Shown here: positions 17,196 to 26,991 of the stretch, in pieces
Numbering within the stretch: the stretch's first letter is position 1
Layout of the letters: each line of letters begins with the position of its first letter
Assembly: GCA_050245975.1 (NCBI GenBank)
Contig: JBFWWW010000010.1
Coordinates: forward strand, 1 to 40,806
Direction: 5' to 3'
Length of the DNA stretch: 40,806 bases
DNA from: JBFWWW01 sp050245975
Lineage (GTDB): Bacteria; Pseudomonadota; Alphaproteobacteria; Rhizobiales; Hyphomicrobiaceae
Notes under the pieces: generated by a model
Seen by the model: only the letters and a program-made list of their open reading frames with translations
What the model was told of the DNA's origin: nothing
Database searches by the model: none
Translations under genes and position numbers: made by a program

Positions 17196-18425
17196 TTACT
17201 GGCTCTGCGCCTCGTTCGACAACACCTCGCCGAACAGCTTCCATGTCTCGCCCTCGAAGCGCGAGAGCTGGACGGACTGGATCGGGAAGAAGTCGGTCGG
17301 GCTGGTGTTGATCTTGATGCCCGGCAGCAGCAGCGGGTTCTCGAGGTTCTTCAGGCTCGACGCCTGCTTCATCACGTTGGCCCGCGTCAGGTCGTCGCCG
17401 CACCGCTTCAGGACCTCGGTCATCGTCGCGGCAACGGCGTAGCCGTAGACGTTGAACGAGCTCGATTTGTCGCCCTGCGGCAGATACTTGTCCATGAACT
17501 TGTTCCACGCGATCATGTCGGGCGACTTGGCCCACTGCGGATCGGTGGCGTCCTTGATGTAGGATGCCGTGAGGATGCCCTGCGAGGCCTCGAGGCCCGC
17601 CGGCTTCATGACGGCGCCGACCGACACCGACACGTTGTTGAGATAGTGCACCGGCTTCCAGCCGATTTCGGCGGCCTTCTTGATGGCCTGGGCCGCGAAC
17701 TTCGGCGTCGTGATGTTGAAGAACACGTTGGCGCCGGAGTTCTTGAGCTGGATCATCTGGCTGTCGACCGTCGGGTCGGTGACCTCGTAGGTCGCGACCT
17801 GCACGATCTTGTTGGCGTCCTTGCCGAGGCCGGACTTGAAGCCGTTGAAGTAGTCCTTGCCGTAGTCGTCGTTCTGCATCAGGACGCCGATCTTGGCATC
17901 CTTGACGGTGGAGAGGATGTGCTTGGCGTAGATCGCGCCCTCGGTGGCGTAGTCGGGCTGCCAGCCCATCGTCCACGGGAAGTTCTTCGGGTCGCCCCAC
18001 TTCGATGCGCCGGTCGCAACGAAGAGCTGCGGCACCTTCTTGGCGTTCATGTACTTGTGGATCGCGGTGTTGCTCGGCGTGCCGAGCGACTGGAAGATGA
18101 GGAGCACCTTCTCCTCCTCGACCAGCTTGCGCGCCATCTCGACGGTCTTGGCCGGGTTGTAGCCGTCGTCCTCGGTAACGAACTTCACCTTGCGGCCATT
18201 AATGCCGCCGTTGTCGTTCACCATATTGAAGTAGGCTGCGATCGCCTTGCCGATCTGGCCGTACGCCGATGCATTGCCCGAGTAGGGGTTGATGTGGCCG
18301 ATCTTGATCTCGGTGTCCGATGCACCGTCGTCGTATTTCTTCTGCGCCGCGGCCGGACTGGCCGCCAGAGCGATCGCCAGCGCGGATGCGCCCGCAATCG
18401 TGAGTGAGCGAACTGATCCCAACAT
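17196..18425 (-). CDS. Liv-type ABC transporter substrate-binding protein (first system)
   Basis: 409 aa from the ATG at 18425, chosen because AGGAGG lies eight bases upstream; an in-frame start at 18470 would precede that site. The signal peptide is MLGSVRSLTIAGASALAIALAASPAAAQ. The mature protein has the periplasmic binding protein fold I pattern: IKIGHINPYSGNASAYGQIGKAIAAYF, then AARKL-type helix and KVLLIFQSLGTPSNTAIHKYM, then ASKWGDPKNFPWTMGWQPDYATEGAIYAKHI. The ligand is unknown; the TPSNTA stretch and the neighbouring acyl-CoA synthetase argue for an aromatic or aliphatic acid rather than an amino acid, which is inference. It is the last transporter gene of its operon, following livM by 66 bases. 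Confidence 0.92.
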   Translation of the reverse strand: MLGSVRSLTIAGASALAIALAASPAAAQKKYDDGASDTEIKIGHINPYSGNASAYGQIGKAIAAYFNMVNDNGGINGRKVKFVTEDDGYNPAKTVEMARKLVEEEKVLLIFQSLGTPSNTAIHKYMNAKKVPQLFVATGASKWGDPKNFPWTMGWQPDYATEGAIYAKHILSTVKDAKIGVLMQNDDYGKDYFNGFKSGLGKDANKIVQVATYEVTDPTVDSQMIQLKNSGANVFFNITTPKFAAQAIKKAAEIGWKPVHYLNNVSVSVGAVMKPAGLEASQGILTASYIKDATDPQWAKSPDMIAWNKFMDKYLPQGDKSSSFNVYGYAVAATMTEVLKRCGDDLTRANVMKQASSLKNLENPLLLPGIKINTSPTDFFPIQSVQLSRFEGETWKLFGEVLSNEAQSQ

Positions 18426-18491
18426 CTCCATTTCCTCCTGCTTGTTTTCTTGACTGCGAACCTGCTTCACCGGCCGATGCGGGCGAGACCG

Positions 18492-19535
18492 TCACCCGCC
18501 CCTGAACCGGTGCCAGAGCTTGGCCATCCCTCCGGCTATGCCTGTCGGCATTGTGTACATCAGTATGATGAGGACAAGCCCGTAGATCGTCCAAGGCTCG
18601 AGTGCGATCGGAAGGTGGACGACGTTGACGAGCCACTTCGTCGCCGCATCCGCGTACTTGTCGATGACCTGCACGAACACCCCGCCGATCACGGCGCCCG
18701 GCAGCGAGGCTATGCCGCCGACCACCGCACCCACGAGGATGGCGATCGACAGCTCGAAGCGGAAGCTGTCCGGCGACACGAACTCGAAGATGATGGCATG
18801 CAGTGCACCAGCCACGCCGGTGAACAGCGCGCTGATGCCGAAGGCCACCGCCTTGTAGTGGGAAACGTTGACGCCCATGGTCGATGCGGCCATCGAGTGA
18901 TCGCGGATCGCCATCAACGCCCGCCCGCTGCGGCTTTTCAGCAGGTTGTTCGCCATCCAGAACATGAACACGGCGACCGCCAGCACGACCAGGTACATCC
19001 ATTCGTCGCTGCTGATCGGCAGGCCGAAGGGCGGATCGGACTTGAAGATGTTGATGCCCTGCACGCCGTTCGTCAGCGGTTCGAGGTGGCGGTACTTGAG
19101 CATCTGCGGCACGGCGACGGCCAGTGCGAACGTCGCCAGCGCCAGGTAATGCCCCTCGAGCCTGAGCGCCGGCAGGCCGAACAGATAGCCGACGATGAAG
19201 CAGACGACCGCCGCGACCGGGAACGTCGCCCAGAAGGGCCAGTTCCAGTGATCGATGAGGATGGCCGCCGCGTAGGCGCCGACGGCGAAGAAGGCGCCGT
19301 GGCCGAGCGAGATCTGGCCGTTGAAGCCGGTCAGCAGGATGAGGCCGAGGACGGCGATCGAGTAGACGATCATCAGGCTCAGCTGGAGGAAGCCGTAGTT
19401 GCTGATCAACCCGGTCTTTCCGCCGATCACCGGCAGAAGGACCGCGAACAGCAGCAGCGCCCATATCCATTTGCGGCCCGCACGCGGCCGCTCCTGGACG
19501 GCGGGGGAGATGGCGCTCGCTGTCGTTGTGGCCAT
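18492..19535 (-). CDS. Liv-type ABC transporter permease, LivM family (first system)
   Basis: 347 aa integral membrane protein with about eight to ten hydrophobic segments. The LivM signature GLILLTGFNGQISLGHGAFFAVGAYAAAIL is clear, as is the coupling-helix region SRSGRALMAIRDHSMAASTMGVNVSHYKAVAFGISA, which docks on the ATPases. It pairs with LivH to form the inner-membrane channel. It starts four bases after the livH stop and runs in the livG-livF-livH-livM-binding protein operon. The specific substrate cannot be told from the permease. Confidence 0.93.
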   Translation of the reverse strand: MATTTASAISPAVQERPRAGRKWIWALLLFAVLLPVIGGKTGLISNYGFLQLSLMIVYSIAVLGLILLTGFNGQISLGHGAFFAVGAYAAAILIDHWNWPFWATFPVAAVVCFIVGYLFGLPALRLEGHYLALATFALAVAVPQMLKYRHLEPLTNGVQGINIFKSDPPFGLPISSDEWMYLVVLAVAVFMFWMANNLLKSRSGRALMAIRDHSMAASTMGVNVSHYKAVAFGISALFTGVAGALHAIIFEFVSPDSFRFELSIAILVGAVVGGIASLPGAVIGGVFVQVIDKYADAATKWLVNVVHLPIALEPWTIYGLVLIILMYTMPTGIAGGMAKLWHRFRGG

Positions 19536-19539
19536 GATG

Positions 19540-20445
19540 CTAGACCCGCTTCACGGTAACGCGGCCGAACAGGCCGCTGGGTTTCAGCGTCAGGACGGCG
19601 ATCACGATGATGAGGGCAACGGTCAGCTTCTCGCCGTTGCCGACGATGTAGACCCCGAACGACTTCTCGATCATGTTGCCGAAGAAGCCGACGAGGTTCT
19701 CGAGCACACCGACGATGAACCCGCCCACCACGGCGCCGGCCGGGTTTGAGATGCCGCCGACCAGTGCGGCCGCGAAGCCGTAGAGCAGGATGCTGGCCAT
19801 CATGTTGGGCTCGAGGTAGACGGCGGGCGCCACCATCGCGCCGGCGACTGCGCCGATGGCCGCCGCCAGCCCCCAGCCGAGCGCCAGCATCCAGTCGACG
19901 CGCACGCCGGCGAGCCGCGCCGAGACCGGGTTCTGCGCCGCGGCCCGCATGGCAAGCCCCAGCGGCGTGAAGCGCAGGAACACGAACAGCGCAAACAGCA
20001 GGAGAATGGAGACCAGGATCATGCCGATCTGATGCGAGCCGATATAGCCGGAGCCCGCGAACGCGACATTGGGGAACGGCGAGGGGAACTCCTTGATGGT
20101 GTGGCTCCAGATGGCTCCCGCCAGCGAGTGGAAGATGGCCAGCAGCCCGATGAACACCACGACGACGGACAGGATCGGCGCGTTGTGCAAGGGCCGCAGG
20201 ATTATGCGCTCGATGGCGACGCCCATGACGAACGAAAGCGCGGCCGCGGCTGCCAGCGCCACCCAGAAGTTGAGCCCCCACTGTATGAGCTGCCAGCACA
20301 GGTAGGTGCTGAACATCGCCATCTCGCCCTGGGCAAAGTTCAGGTGATCGGTGGACACGAAGATCATCACCAGCGCCAGCGCGACGCAGGCATAGATGGC
20401 ACCGTTCGCCAACCCCGACGCCACCTGCTGAATGAACTGCTCCAT
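19540..20445 (-). CDS. Liv-type ABC transporter permease, LivH family (first system)
   Basis: 301 aa from MEQFIQQVASGLANGAIYA at 20445; the in-frame ATG at 20457 lies inside the end of livF. It carries the LivH signature ALALVMIFVSTDHLNFAQGEMAMFSTYL and the coupling region RFTPLGLAMRAAAQNPVSARLAGVRVDWMLALGWGLAA. About eight membrane segments are visible. Its start overlaps nothing but follows the livF stop region by eight bases, and livM follows four bases after it. It forms the channel with LivM. Confidence 0.93.
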   Translation of the reverse strand: MEQFIQQVASGLANGAIYACVALALVMIFVSTDHLNFAQGEMAMFSTYLCWQLIQWGLNFWVALAAAAALSFVMGVAIERIILRPLHNAPILSVVVVFIGLLAIFHSLAGAIWSHTIKEFPSPFPNVAFAGSGYIGSHQIGMILVSILLLFALFVFLRFTPLGLAMRAAAQNPVSARLAGVRVDWMLALGWGLAAAIGAVAGAMVAPAVYLEPNMMASILLYGFAAALVGGISNPAGAVVGGFIVGVLENLVGFFGNMIEKSFGVYIVGNGEKLTVALIIVIAVLTLKPSGLFGRVTVKRV

Positions 20446-20453
20446 GCGCGACC

Positions 20454-21167
20454 TCAATATCCCAGATAGGACCGGCGAATGCCTTCGTCGTTCTTGACCT
20501 CGCTGGCCTTGCCCTTCATCACGATGCGGCCCGTCTCCAGCACATAGGCATCGTCGGCGAGATCGAGCGCGAGCGCCGCATTCTGCTCGACCAGCAGCAT
20601 GCTAACCTTCGCCTCGGCATTGATGAGGCGCATGATGCGGAATATCTCCTGCACCACGAGCGGGGCCAGCCCGAACGAGGGCTCGTCGAGCAGCATCAGG
20701 CGCGGGCGCAGCATCAGCGCACGGCTGATGGCGAGCATCTGCTGCTCGCCGCCCGACAACGTGCCCGCCTGCTGCTGCATGCGTTCCTTCAGGCGCGGGA
20801 AGTAGGCGAAGACCTGGTCCAGGTCGCGCTTCACCTGCGCCCCGTCGGTCCGCGAATAGGCGGCGACCCGCAAGTTCTCGTCGACCGTCAGTCCCGTAAA
20901 CGTGCCGCGTCCCTCCGGAACATGCGCCACGCCGAGGCGGACGATGTCCTCGGTCGCCATGTCCGCGATGGAGCGGCCGGCCAGCCGGATGGCTCCCGAC
21001 CGCGACACCATCCCGCAGATGGCGCGCAAGGTCGTCGTCTTGCCCGCGCCGTTGGCGCCGAGCAGCGTCGTGATGCCGCCGTCCTCCAGCGAGAACGCGA
21101 CATCATGGAGCGCCTGCGTCTGGCCGTAGAATGCCTTCAGTCCGTCGACCTCGAGCAGCGCGGCCAT
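20454..21167 (-). CDS. Liv-type ABC transporter ATPase, LivF family (first system)
   Basis: 237 aa from MAALLEVDGLKAFYGQ, with GGGAG upstream. Walker A is GANGAGKT (37-44), the signature is LSGGEQQML, and Walker B is LMLLDEPSFGLAP, the exact LivF form. It also has AHVPEGRGTFTGLTVDENL. It hydrolyses ATP on the cytoplasmic face together with LivG. The ATG lies one base past the livG stop (ATATG beside the TGA), so translation is coupled. Confidence 0.94.
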   Translation of the reverse strand: MAALLEVDGLKAFYGQTQALHDVAFSLEDGGITTLLGANGAGKTTTLRAICGMVSRSGAIRLAGRSIADMATEDIVRLGVAHVPEGRGTFTGLTVDENLRVAAYSRTDGAQVKRDLDQVFAYFPRLKERMQQQAGTLSGGEQQMLAISRALMLRPRLMLLDEPSFGLAPLVVQEIFRIMRLINAEAKVSMLLVEQNAALALDLADDAYVLETGRIVMKGKASEVKNDEGIRRSYLGY

Positions 21168-21168
21168 A

Positions 21169-22116
21169 TCAGCTCCCGGTGCCAAGATAGGCGCGAATGA
21201 CGTCGGGATGCTGCTGCACCTCCGACGGTGTGCCCTCGGCGATCTTGCGCCCGAAATCGATCGCCACGACGCGATCGGACACGGACATCACGAGGCTCAT
21301 GTGGTGCTCGACCAGCAGGACGGTGACCTTTTGCGTATCGCGCACGCGCCGGATCTGCCCCTTGAGGACCTCCACCTCGTCGTGGTTGAGGCCGGCGGCG
21401 GGCTCGTCCAGCAGCAGCAGCTTCGGGCTCGAGCCCAGCGCCCGCGCCAGCTCGACGCGCTTGCGGATCGGAAACGGCAGCGGTCCGGCCGGCGAATTCG
21501 CGAATGCGGCGAGATCCATGAAATCGATGAGCTCGCGGGCGCGCTGCGTGATGCGTGCCTCTTCCTCGTCCACGCCGGCGAGATGGAACGCGTTGCGCAG
21601 AAAGCCCGTCCTGCCGCGGCTGTGGCAGCCGACCTTGATGTTGTCGATGACGGACATCCGGTCGAAGAGGGCGACGTTCTGGAAGGTGCGCCCCATGCCG
21701 ATGATCGGGATCGCATGCCGCGGCCGGTTCAGGATCGTGCGGCCCTCGAACAGGATATCGCCGTCGTTGGGGACGTAGAGCCGGCTCAGGCAGTTGAACA
21801 GCGTTGTCTTGCCGGCGCCGTTGGGGCCGATCAGGCCTACGATCTGTCCGGGCATGACATCGAAGGTGATGCCGTCGAGCGCGATGATGCCGCCGAAGCG
21901 CACCGATACGCTCCGGACGCTCAGCAGCGGATCGGATACGGCAACGATTGCCGGACGCGCTGACTGTTCAGCAAGCATCGGACCGAACGCTCCCTCCCCA
22001 GGCCTCGCTGCCGTTAGATCCTCCACCAGCACGGGTCGCAGCGACGGCTCGGACCCCGGCTGCCGGACGTCGCGGCTCTGTGTCCGCAGCGGCTCAGCAC
22101 TCGGGCCATCTTGCAT
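21169..22116 (-). CDS. Liv-type ABC transporter ATPase, LivG family (first system), with N-terminal extension
   Basis: 315 aa if the ATG at 22116 is used. Walker A is GPNGAGKT (97-104), then RTFQNVALFDRMSVIDNIKVG, Walker B LLLLDEPAAGLNHDE (about 233-247) and EHHMSLVMSVSDRV. Two things are odd. The first 46 residues are unlike any ABC domain; an internal ATG at 21978, preceded by GGGAGG, would give a normal 269-aa protein and may be the true start. The signature motif reads LPFPIRKRVELARAL where relatives have LSYGQQRR or LPFGxQKR, so a Pro replaces the key Gly. It heads the operon; an inverted repeat (22128-22160) lies just upstream of the longer start. Confidence 0.9.
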   Translation of the reverse strand: MQDGPSAEPLRTQSRDVRQPGSEPSLRPVLVEDLTAARPGEGAFGPMLAEQSARPAIVAVSDPLLSVRSVSVRFGGIIALDGITFDVMPGQIVGLIGPNGAGKTTLFNCLSRLYVPNDGDILFEGRTILNRPRHAIPIIGMGRTFQNVALFDRMSVIDNIKVGCHSRGRTGFLRNAFHLAGVDEEEARITQRARELIDFMDLAAFANSPAGPLPFPIRKRVELARALGSSPKLLLLDEPAAGLNHDEVEVLKGQIRRVRDTQKVTVLLVEHHMSLVMSVSDRVVAIDFGRKIAEGTPSEVQQHPDVIRAYLGTGS

Positions 22117-22127
22117 TCAAATCCCCA

Positions 22128-22160
22128 GCCGGTCCAGACCGAATCTTCTGCCGGACCGGC
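22128..22160. promoter_or_regulatory. Inverted repeat upstream of the first liv operon
   Basis: GCCGGTCC (22128-22135) and GGACCGGC (22153-22160) are exact inverted repeats with a 17-base spacer, 12 bases before the 22116 ATG. They sit in the 213-base gap between the MetE-like gene and livG. It could be a regulator operator or the 3' hairpin of the MetE-like transcript. I see nothing else in this gap. Confidence 0.35.
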
Positions 22161-22329
22161 GACACCACCGCGGCGCGCAGATGGGGGCTAGGCGGCTGCG
22201 GCGCGATTAAGCGATTTCCAAAGAGCGATTGCGCGCGCCGGGGAGGCCAGCGGAGCGCGCCGTCCGTGCGTCACAACACCAAACCGGTTTTTCGATTCCG
22301 GCCAGCCGACGCCGCGAATCCCAACCTCG

Positions 22330-23433
22330 TCAGCGCCAGACCTCGCGCGCGATATCCACGATCAGCGCCAGCTTGGCCCACTGCTCCTCCTCCGCCAGCA
22401 CGTTGCCCTCCTCCGTCGAGGCGAACCCGCATTGCGGGCTGAGGCAGAGCTGGTCGAGGGGCGCGAACTGCGCGGCCGTCTCGATGCGGCGCAGGATGTC
22501 GTCCCGCTTTTCCAGCGCCCCCACCTTGGTGGTCACGAGGCCCAGAACGACGAGCTTGCCCTTCGGCAGCTTGCGCAGCGGCGCGAACCCGCCCGACCGG
22601 TCGTCGTCCCACTCCATGAAATAGCCGTCGACGTCGATCTCGTTGAACACGATGTCCGAAACCGGCTCGTAGCCGCCCGAGGCGATGAAGGTGGAGCGGA
22701 AATTGCCGCGGCAGGTGTGGGTCGTAATGACCATGTCGCTCGGCCGGTCCCGGGTCGCCGCATTGATGATGTCGCGGTAGCGGTGGATGAGCAGGTCGGG
22801 ATCGTCGCCTCGGTCGCGCAGCATCTTGCGCTGCTCGGGATCGCAGAAATAGGCGAGGCTCGTATCGTCGAGCTGCAGGTAGCGGCAGCCGGCGTCATAG
22901 AACGCCTTGACGGCCTTCGCATAGGTCTTGCCGAGGTCCTCGTAGTAGCCCTCGACGTCGGGGTAGACCTTGGGGTCGATCGCCTGCCGCCCGCCGCGAT
23001 AGTGCAGCATGCTGGGCGACGGGATGGTCATCTTCGGCACCAGCCTCGTCGTGTCCTTCAGGAATCTGAAGTGCTGCAGGTGCGGGTGATCGGCTGGAAA
23101 ATCCAGCTTGCCGACAACGCGCACGGAGCGCGCCTTCGTCTGCACGCCGTGGAACTGGATGCCGCCGCCCGCCGGCTCGTAGCCTTCGACGCCCGTCAGC
23201 CGTTCCAGGAAATCGAAATGCCACCACGCACGGCGGAACTCTCCGTCGGTGGCGGACTGCAGGCCGATCTCCTCCTGCCTTTTGACGATGCCACGGATCT
23301 CGCGATCCTCGACCTCCTTGAGCGCGGCAGCCGTGATGTCGCCTTTCTCGTGCTTCTCGCGTGCCTCGCGCAGCGGCTTGGTCCGCAGCAGGCTGCCCAC
23401 CATGTCGGCGCGGAACGGCGGCTTGTCTCTCAT
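22330..23433 (-). CDS. MetE C-terminal-like methyltransferase (cobalamin-independent methionine synthase family)
   Basis: 367 aa, matching only the C-terminal catalytic half of MetE. It starts MRDKPPFRADMVGSLLRTKPL at an ATG with AGGAG seven bases upstream. The probable zinc ligands are His239 and Cys241 in TTHTCRGN, Glu274 in DGYFMEWDDDRSG, and Cys335 in LCLSPQCGFAS. The YLQLDDTSLAYFCDPEQR segment matches the substrate-binding core. It lacks the N-terminal MetE domain. Such short proteins may methylate homocysteine from simple methyl donors or transfer methyl or thiol groups in sulfur-compound metabolism; the true reaction cannot be read. It follows livF2 by 75 bases in the same operon, which points to an imported methylated compound. 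Confidence 0.88.
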   Translation of the reverse strand: MRDKPPFRADMVGSLLRTKPLREAREKHEKGDITAAALKEVEDREIRGIVKRQEEIGLQSATDGEFRRAWWHFDFLERLTGVEGYEPAGGGIQFHGVQTKARSVRVVGKLDFPADHPHLQHFRFLKDTTRLVPKMTIPSPSMLHYRGGRQAIDPKVYPDVEGYYEDLGKTYAKAVKAFYDAGCRYLQLDDTSLAYFCDPEQRKMLRDRGDDPDLLIHRYRDIINAATRDRPSDMVITTHTCRGNFRSTFIASGGYEPVSDIVFNEIDVDGYFMEWDDDRSGGFAPLRKLPKGKLVVLGLVTTKVGALEKRDDILRRIETAAQFAPLDQLCLSPQCGFASTEEGNVLAEEEQWAKLALIVDIAREVWR

Positions 23434-23508
23434 GGCTATCTCCTGGGCTGTCTCCCGGGTCCCATCCCGGCTCGTCTGCGCAGCGGTCCTTGCGACCTTC
23501 CGGCTGCC

Positions 23509-24208
<700 letters not shown>

Positions 24209-24216
<8 letters not shown>

Positions 24217-24961
24217 GGCCGCCTTCCCCCAGGTAGACCGCGCGCACGCGGGCATCGGCGGCGATGGCGTCCGGCGTGCCCTCGGTCAGCAGCGCACCGT
24301 TGACGAGCACGGAAATGCGCTCGGCGAAGCTGAACACGAGGTCCATGTCGTGCTCGATCAGCAGCACCGACACCTCGCGCGGCAACGCGGCCACGGCGGC
24401 CAGAATCTCGTGCCGCTCGTCCTCCGGCACGCCGGCTGCCGGCTCGTCGAGAAGCAGCACGCGCGGCTGGCAGGCAAAGGCGATGGCGATCTCCAGCAGC
24501 CGCTGCTTGCCGTAGGCCAGCGACGACGTCGGCACGTCGAGCACATCGGCGAGGCCGAAGCGCTCGATCACCTCGGCCATGCCGTCGGCGACCGCCGTCC
24601 CGTCGGCCCGCGCCCGCCACCAGTCGGTCCCGCGGCCCAGCCGCTGCGTCACCGCAAGACGGATGGTCTCGACCGGCGTCATGTCCGCGAAGAGCTGGTT
24701 AATCTGGAACGTCCGCACCATGCCGAGGCGCACGCGCCGGTCGGCGGCCAGACCGGTGACATCGCGGCCATCGAGCGCGATCCGGCCGGCGTCGGGCCGC
24801 AGCACGCCCGTCAGAAGATTGATGAGCGTCGTCTTGCCGGCGCCGTTCGGCCCGATGAGCGCATGGCGCGCTCCCGGCTCGAGCCGCAGCCTGACGCCGG
24901 CCGTGGCGGCGATGCCGCCGAAGCTCTTGCGCAGGTCGGTCGTCTCGAGGGCGGCTGTCAT
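24209..24961 (-). CDS. Liv-type ABC transporter ATPase, LivG family (second system)
   Basis: 250 aa from MTAALETTDLRKSFGGI. Walker A GPNGAGKT (37-44), RTFQINQLFADMTPVETIRL, a LAYGKQRLLEIAIAFA signature of the usual LivG kind, Walker B VLLLDEPAAGVPEDE and IEHDMDLVFSFAERI. It starts four bases after livM2. An open frame up to 25072 runs into livM2 and carries low-complexity sequence, so the shorter start is preferred. Unlike the first system, the signature motif here is normal. Confidence 0.94.
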
Positions 24962-24965
24962 GGCG

Positions 24966-26012
24966 TCAGGGCCCGGCCTCGGTCGCGGGCGTGCCGCGCG
25001 CGGCGCGCGTGCGCCAGTCCAGCCGGTCGAGCAGGCGGCGCACGGGGGCCGTGAAGCCCGACACGCGATCACGCCCGACCAGGACCATCACGACCAGCAG
25101 CAGCCCGATCCAGAACGGCCAGTATTGCGGCGTCAGCGACGACAGATAGTCTTGCATGACCTTGAACACGATGGCGCCGACGAGCCCGCCGTAGAGATAT
25201 CCCGTCCCTCCGATGACGAGCACCAGCAGCAGGTCCGCCGATCGGTCGAAGGAGAAGACGTCGAGGGAGGCGAACGCCGTCGTCTGCGTCAGCAGCGCGC
25301 CGGCGACACCGGCATAGGCCGCGGCGATCGCATAGACGGCCACCAGCCGGCGGTTGACGGGAATACCGACCGCGGACGCCCGCAGCGGATTGAGCTTGAT
25401 CGCGCGCAGCGACAGGCCGAACGGCGATGCCACGATGCGGCGCGCCACCAGGAACAGGACGAAAAGAACGACGAGGCAATAGACGTAGCCGGTGTGCCCG
25501 AACATATCGAACCGGAAGCGTCCGAGCACCGGCTGCATCGTCACGCCCTGCAGGCCGTCGGCGCCGCCGGTCAGCCCTGAATACCGGTTGGCGATCTCGC
25601 GCAGCACCAGCGCGACGCCGAGCGTCACCATGATGCGCGTCAGGTCCGAGCCGCGCAGCACGAGCAGGCTCGTCAGCAGGCCGAGCAGCATGGCCGCGAA
25701 GCCGGCGGCCAGCAGCGCGAGAACAGGCTCGGTGATGATCCCGTGCTTGGCGAGCAGGCCGGCGACGTAGGCGCCGAAGCCGAAGAACGCCGCGTGTCCC
25801 AGCGAGATGATGCCCGCATAGCCGAGAATGAGGTCGAGCGAGAGCGCGAACAGCGCCAGGATGGCGATTTCGGTCAGGATCAGATGTCGGCCGGGCAGCA
25901 GCCAGATGGACAGCGCGGCCGCGAGCCAGAACATGATCTCGAGCGGATGCCAGCGCCCGAGCGCTGACAGATGGCCGGTAACGGCCGGCAGGGCCGCCGA
26001 CGGCGCGCTCAT
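24966..26012 (-). CDS. Liv-type ABC transporter permease, LivM family (second system)
   Basis: 348 aa with about ten hydrophobic segments. The LivM motif LILGYAGIISLGHAAFFGFGAYVAGLL and the coupling region SPFGLSLRAIKLNPLRASAVGIPVNRRLVAVYAIAAAYAGVAGAL are clear. Its ATG overlaps the livH2 stop as ATGA. The C-terminal tail is Arg-rich. It pairs with LivH2 as the membrane channel of the second importer. Confidence 0.93.
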   Translation of the reverse strand: MSAPSAALPAVTGHLSALGRWHPLEIMFWLAAALSIWLLPGRHLILTEIAILALFALSLDLILGYAGIISLGHAAFFGFGAYVAGLLAKHGIITEPVLALLAAGFAAMLLGLLTSLLVLRGSDLTRIMVTLGVALVLREIANRYSGLTGGADGLQGVTMQPVLGRFRFDMFGHTGYVYCLVVLFVLFLVARRIVASPFGLSLRAIKLNPLRASAVGIPVNRRLVAVYAIAAAYAGVAGALLTQTTAFASLDVFSFDRSADLLLVLVIGGTGYLYGGLVGAIVFKVMQDYLSSLTPQYWPFWIGLLLVVMVLVGRDRVSGFTAPVRRLLDRLDWRTRAARGTPATEAGP

Positions 26013-26869
26013 CGGGTGCTCCCGCGCGAGAACAGCCCCTGCGGGCGCCAGATCAGGACGGCGATCATGATGGTGTAGATGGCAAAGGCGCCGAACTGCG
26101 GCAGGTAGTACTTGCCGGCGACGTCGCCGATGCCGAGCAGGATCGAGGCCAGGAACGGGCCGACGATGCTCGACGTGCCGCCCACCGTCACGACGATGAG
26201 GAAGTAGATCATGTATTTGAGCGGGAAGATCGGATCGAGACCGAGGATTTCCGCGCCGAGCGCGCCGCCGAGGCCCGCAAGGCCCGAGCCTACCGCGAAC
26301 GTCAGGGCCAGCACCGCATTGACGTTGATGCCGAGGCCGCGCGCGACGCGCGCGTCATCGACGGAGGCGCGCAGGCGGCTGCCGAACCGCGTGCGGTTGA
26401 GGATGAGCTGCAGGCCCACCGTCAGCAGGCCGCAGATGAGAATGATGAGCAGCCGGTAGCGGCCCATGCCGACGCCGAGCACCGATATCTGGCCCTGCAG
26501 CCATCCCGGCACCTGCACGAACACCTGCCCCGAACCCATGACGTAGTCCACCGCGGCGACCGACATGAACACGAGGCCGATGGTGAACAGCACCTGGTCG
26601 AGGTGGGGCCGGCTGTAGACGTGGACGTAAAGCGTGCGCTCCAGGACGAACCCGAGGGCCATGCTGAACAGGAACGCCAGAGGCAGCGCGGCAAAGAACG
26701 GCACGCCCATGCGGTTGACGAGGACGACGCAGCAATAGCCGCCCGCCATCGCGAACGCGCCGTGCGCCAGATTGACGAAGTTCATCAGGCCGAGCGTGAC
26801 CGCCAGCCCGCACGCCAGCACGAACAGCAGCATGCCGTAGGCGACGCCGTCGAAGAGTATGGTGAGCAT
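26009..26869 (-). CDS. Liv-type ABC transporter permease, LivH family (second system)
   Basis: 286 aa from MLTILFDGVAYGMLLFVLACGLAVTLG at 26869; the frame is open to 26932, but that sequence is not hydrophobic or conserved. It has the LivH motif GLMNFVNLAHGAFAMAGGYCCVVL and the coupling region TRFGSRLRASVDDARVARGLGINVNAVLALTFAVGSGLAGLGGAL. About eight membrane segments. It begins 122 bases after the binding protein gene, with a hairpin in the gap, and overlaps livM2 at its end. Confidence 0.93.
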   Translation of the reverse strand: MLTILFDGVAYGMLLFVLACGLAVTLGLMNFVNLAHGAFAMAGGYCCVVLVNRMGVPFFAALPLAFLFSMALGFVLERTLYVHVYSRPHLDQVLFTIGLVFMSVAAVDYVMGSGQVFVQVPGWLQGQISVLGVGMGRYRLLIILICGLLTVGLQLILNRTRFGSRLRASVDDARVARGLGINVNAVLALTFAVGSGLAGLGGALGAEILGLDPIFPLKYMIYFLIVVTVGGTSSIVGPFLASILLGIGDVAGKYYLPQFGAFAIYTIMIAVLIWRPQGLFSRGSTR

Positions 26870-26948
26870 GAGCGGACGTCTGCCCCCTGCGGCGCCGTCG
26901 CGGGCAATTGCCGCCGCCCGCTGAACACGCACGACCGTCGGCCGGATC

Positions 26949-26981
26949 GCCGGTGCGCGGCCCCGAAGACCGCGCGCCGGC
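26949..26981 (-). terminator. Hairpin after the second liv substrate-binding protein gene
   Basis: GCCGGTGCGCGG (26949-26960) and CCGCGCGCCGGC (26970-26981) pair at 11 of 12 positions (the other is a mismatch) around a 9-base loop. It starts 10 bases past the binding protein stop and lies before livH2. With no T-run it is more likely a partial terminator or mRNA-stabilising stem that keeps the binding protein in excess. Confidence 0.55.
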
Positions 26982-26991
26982 TCCGACTGAG

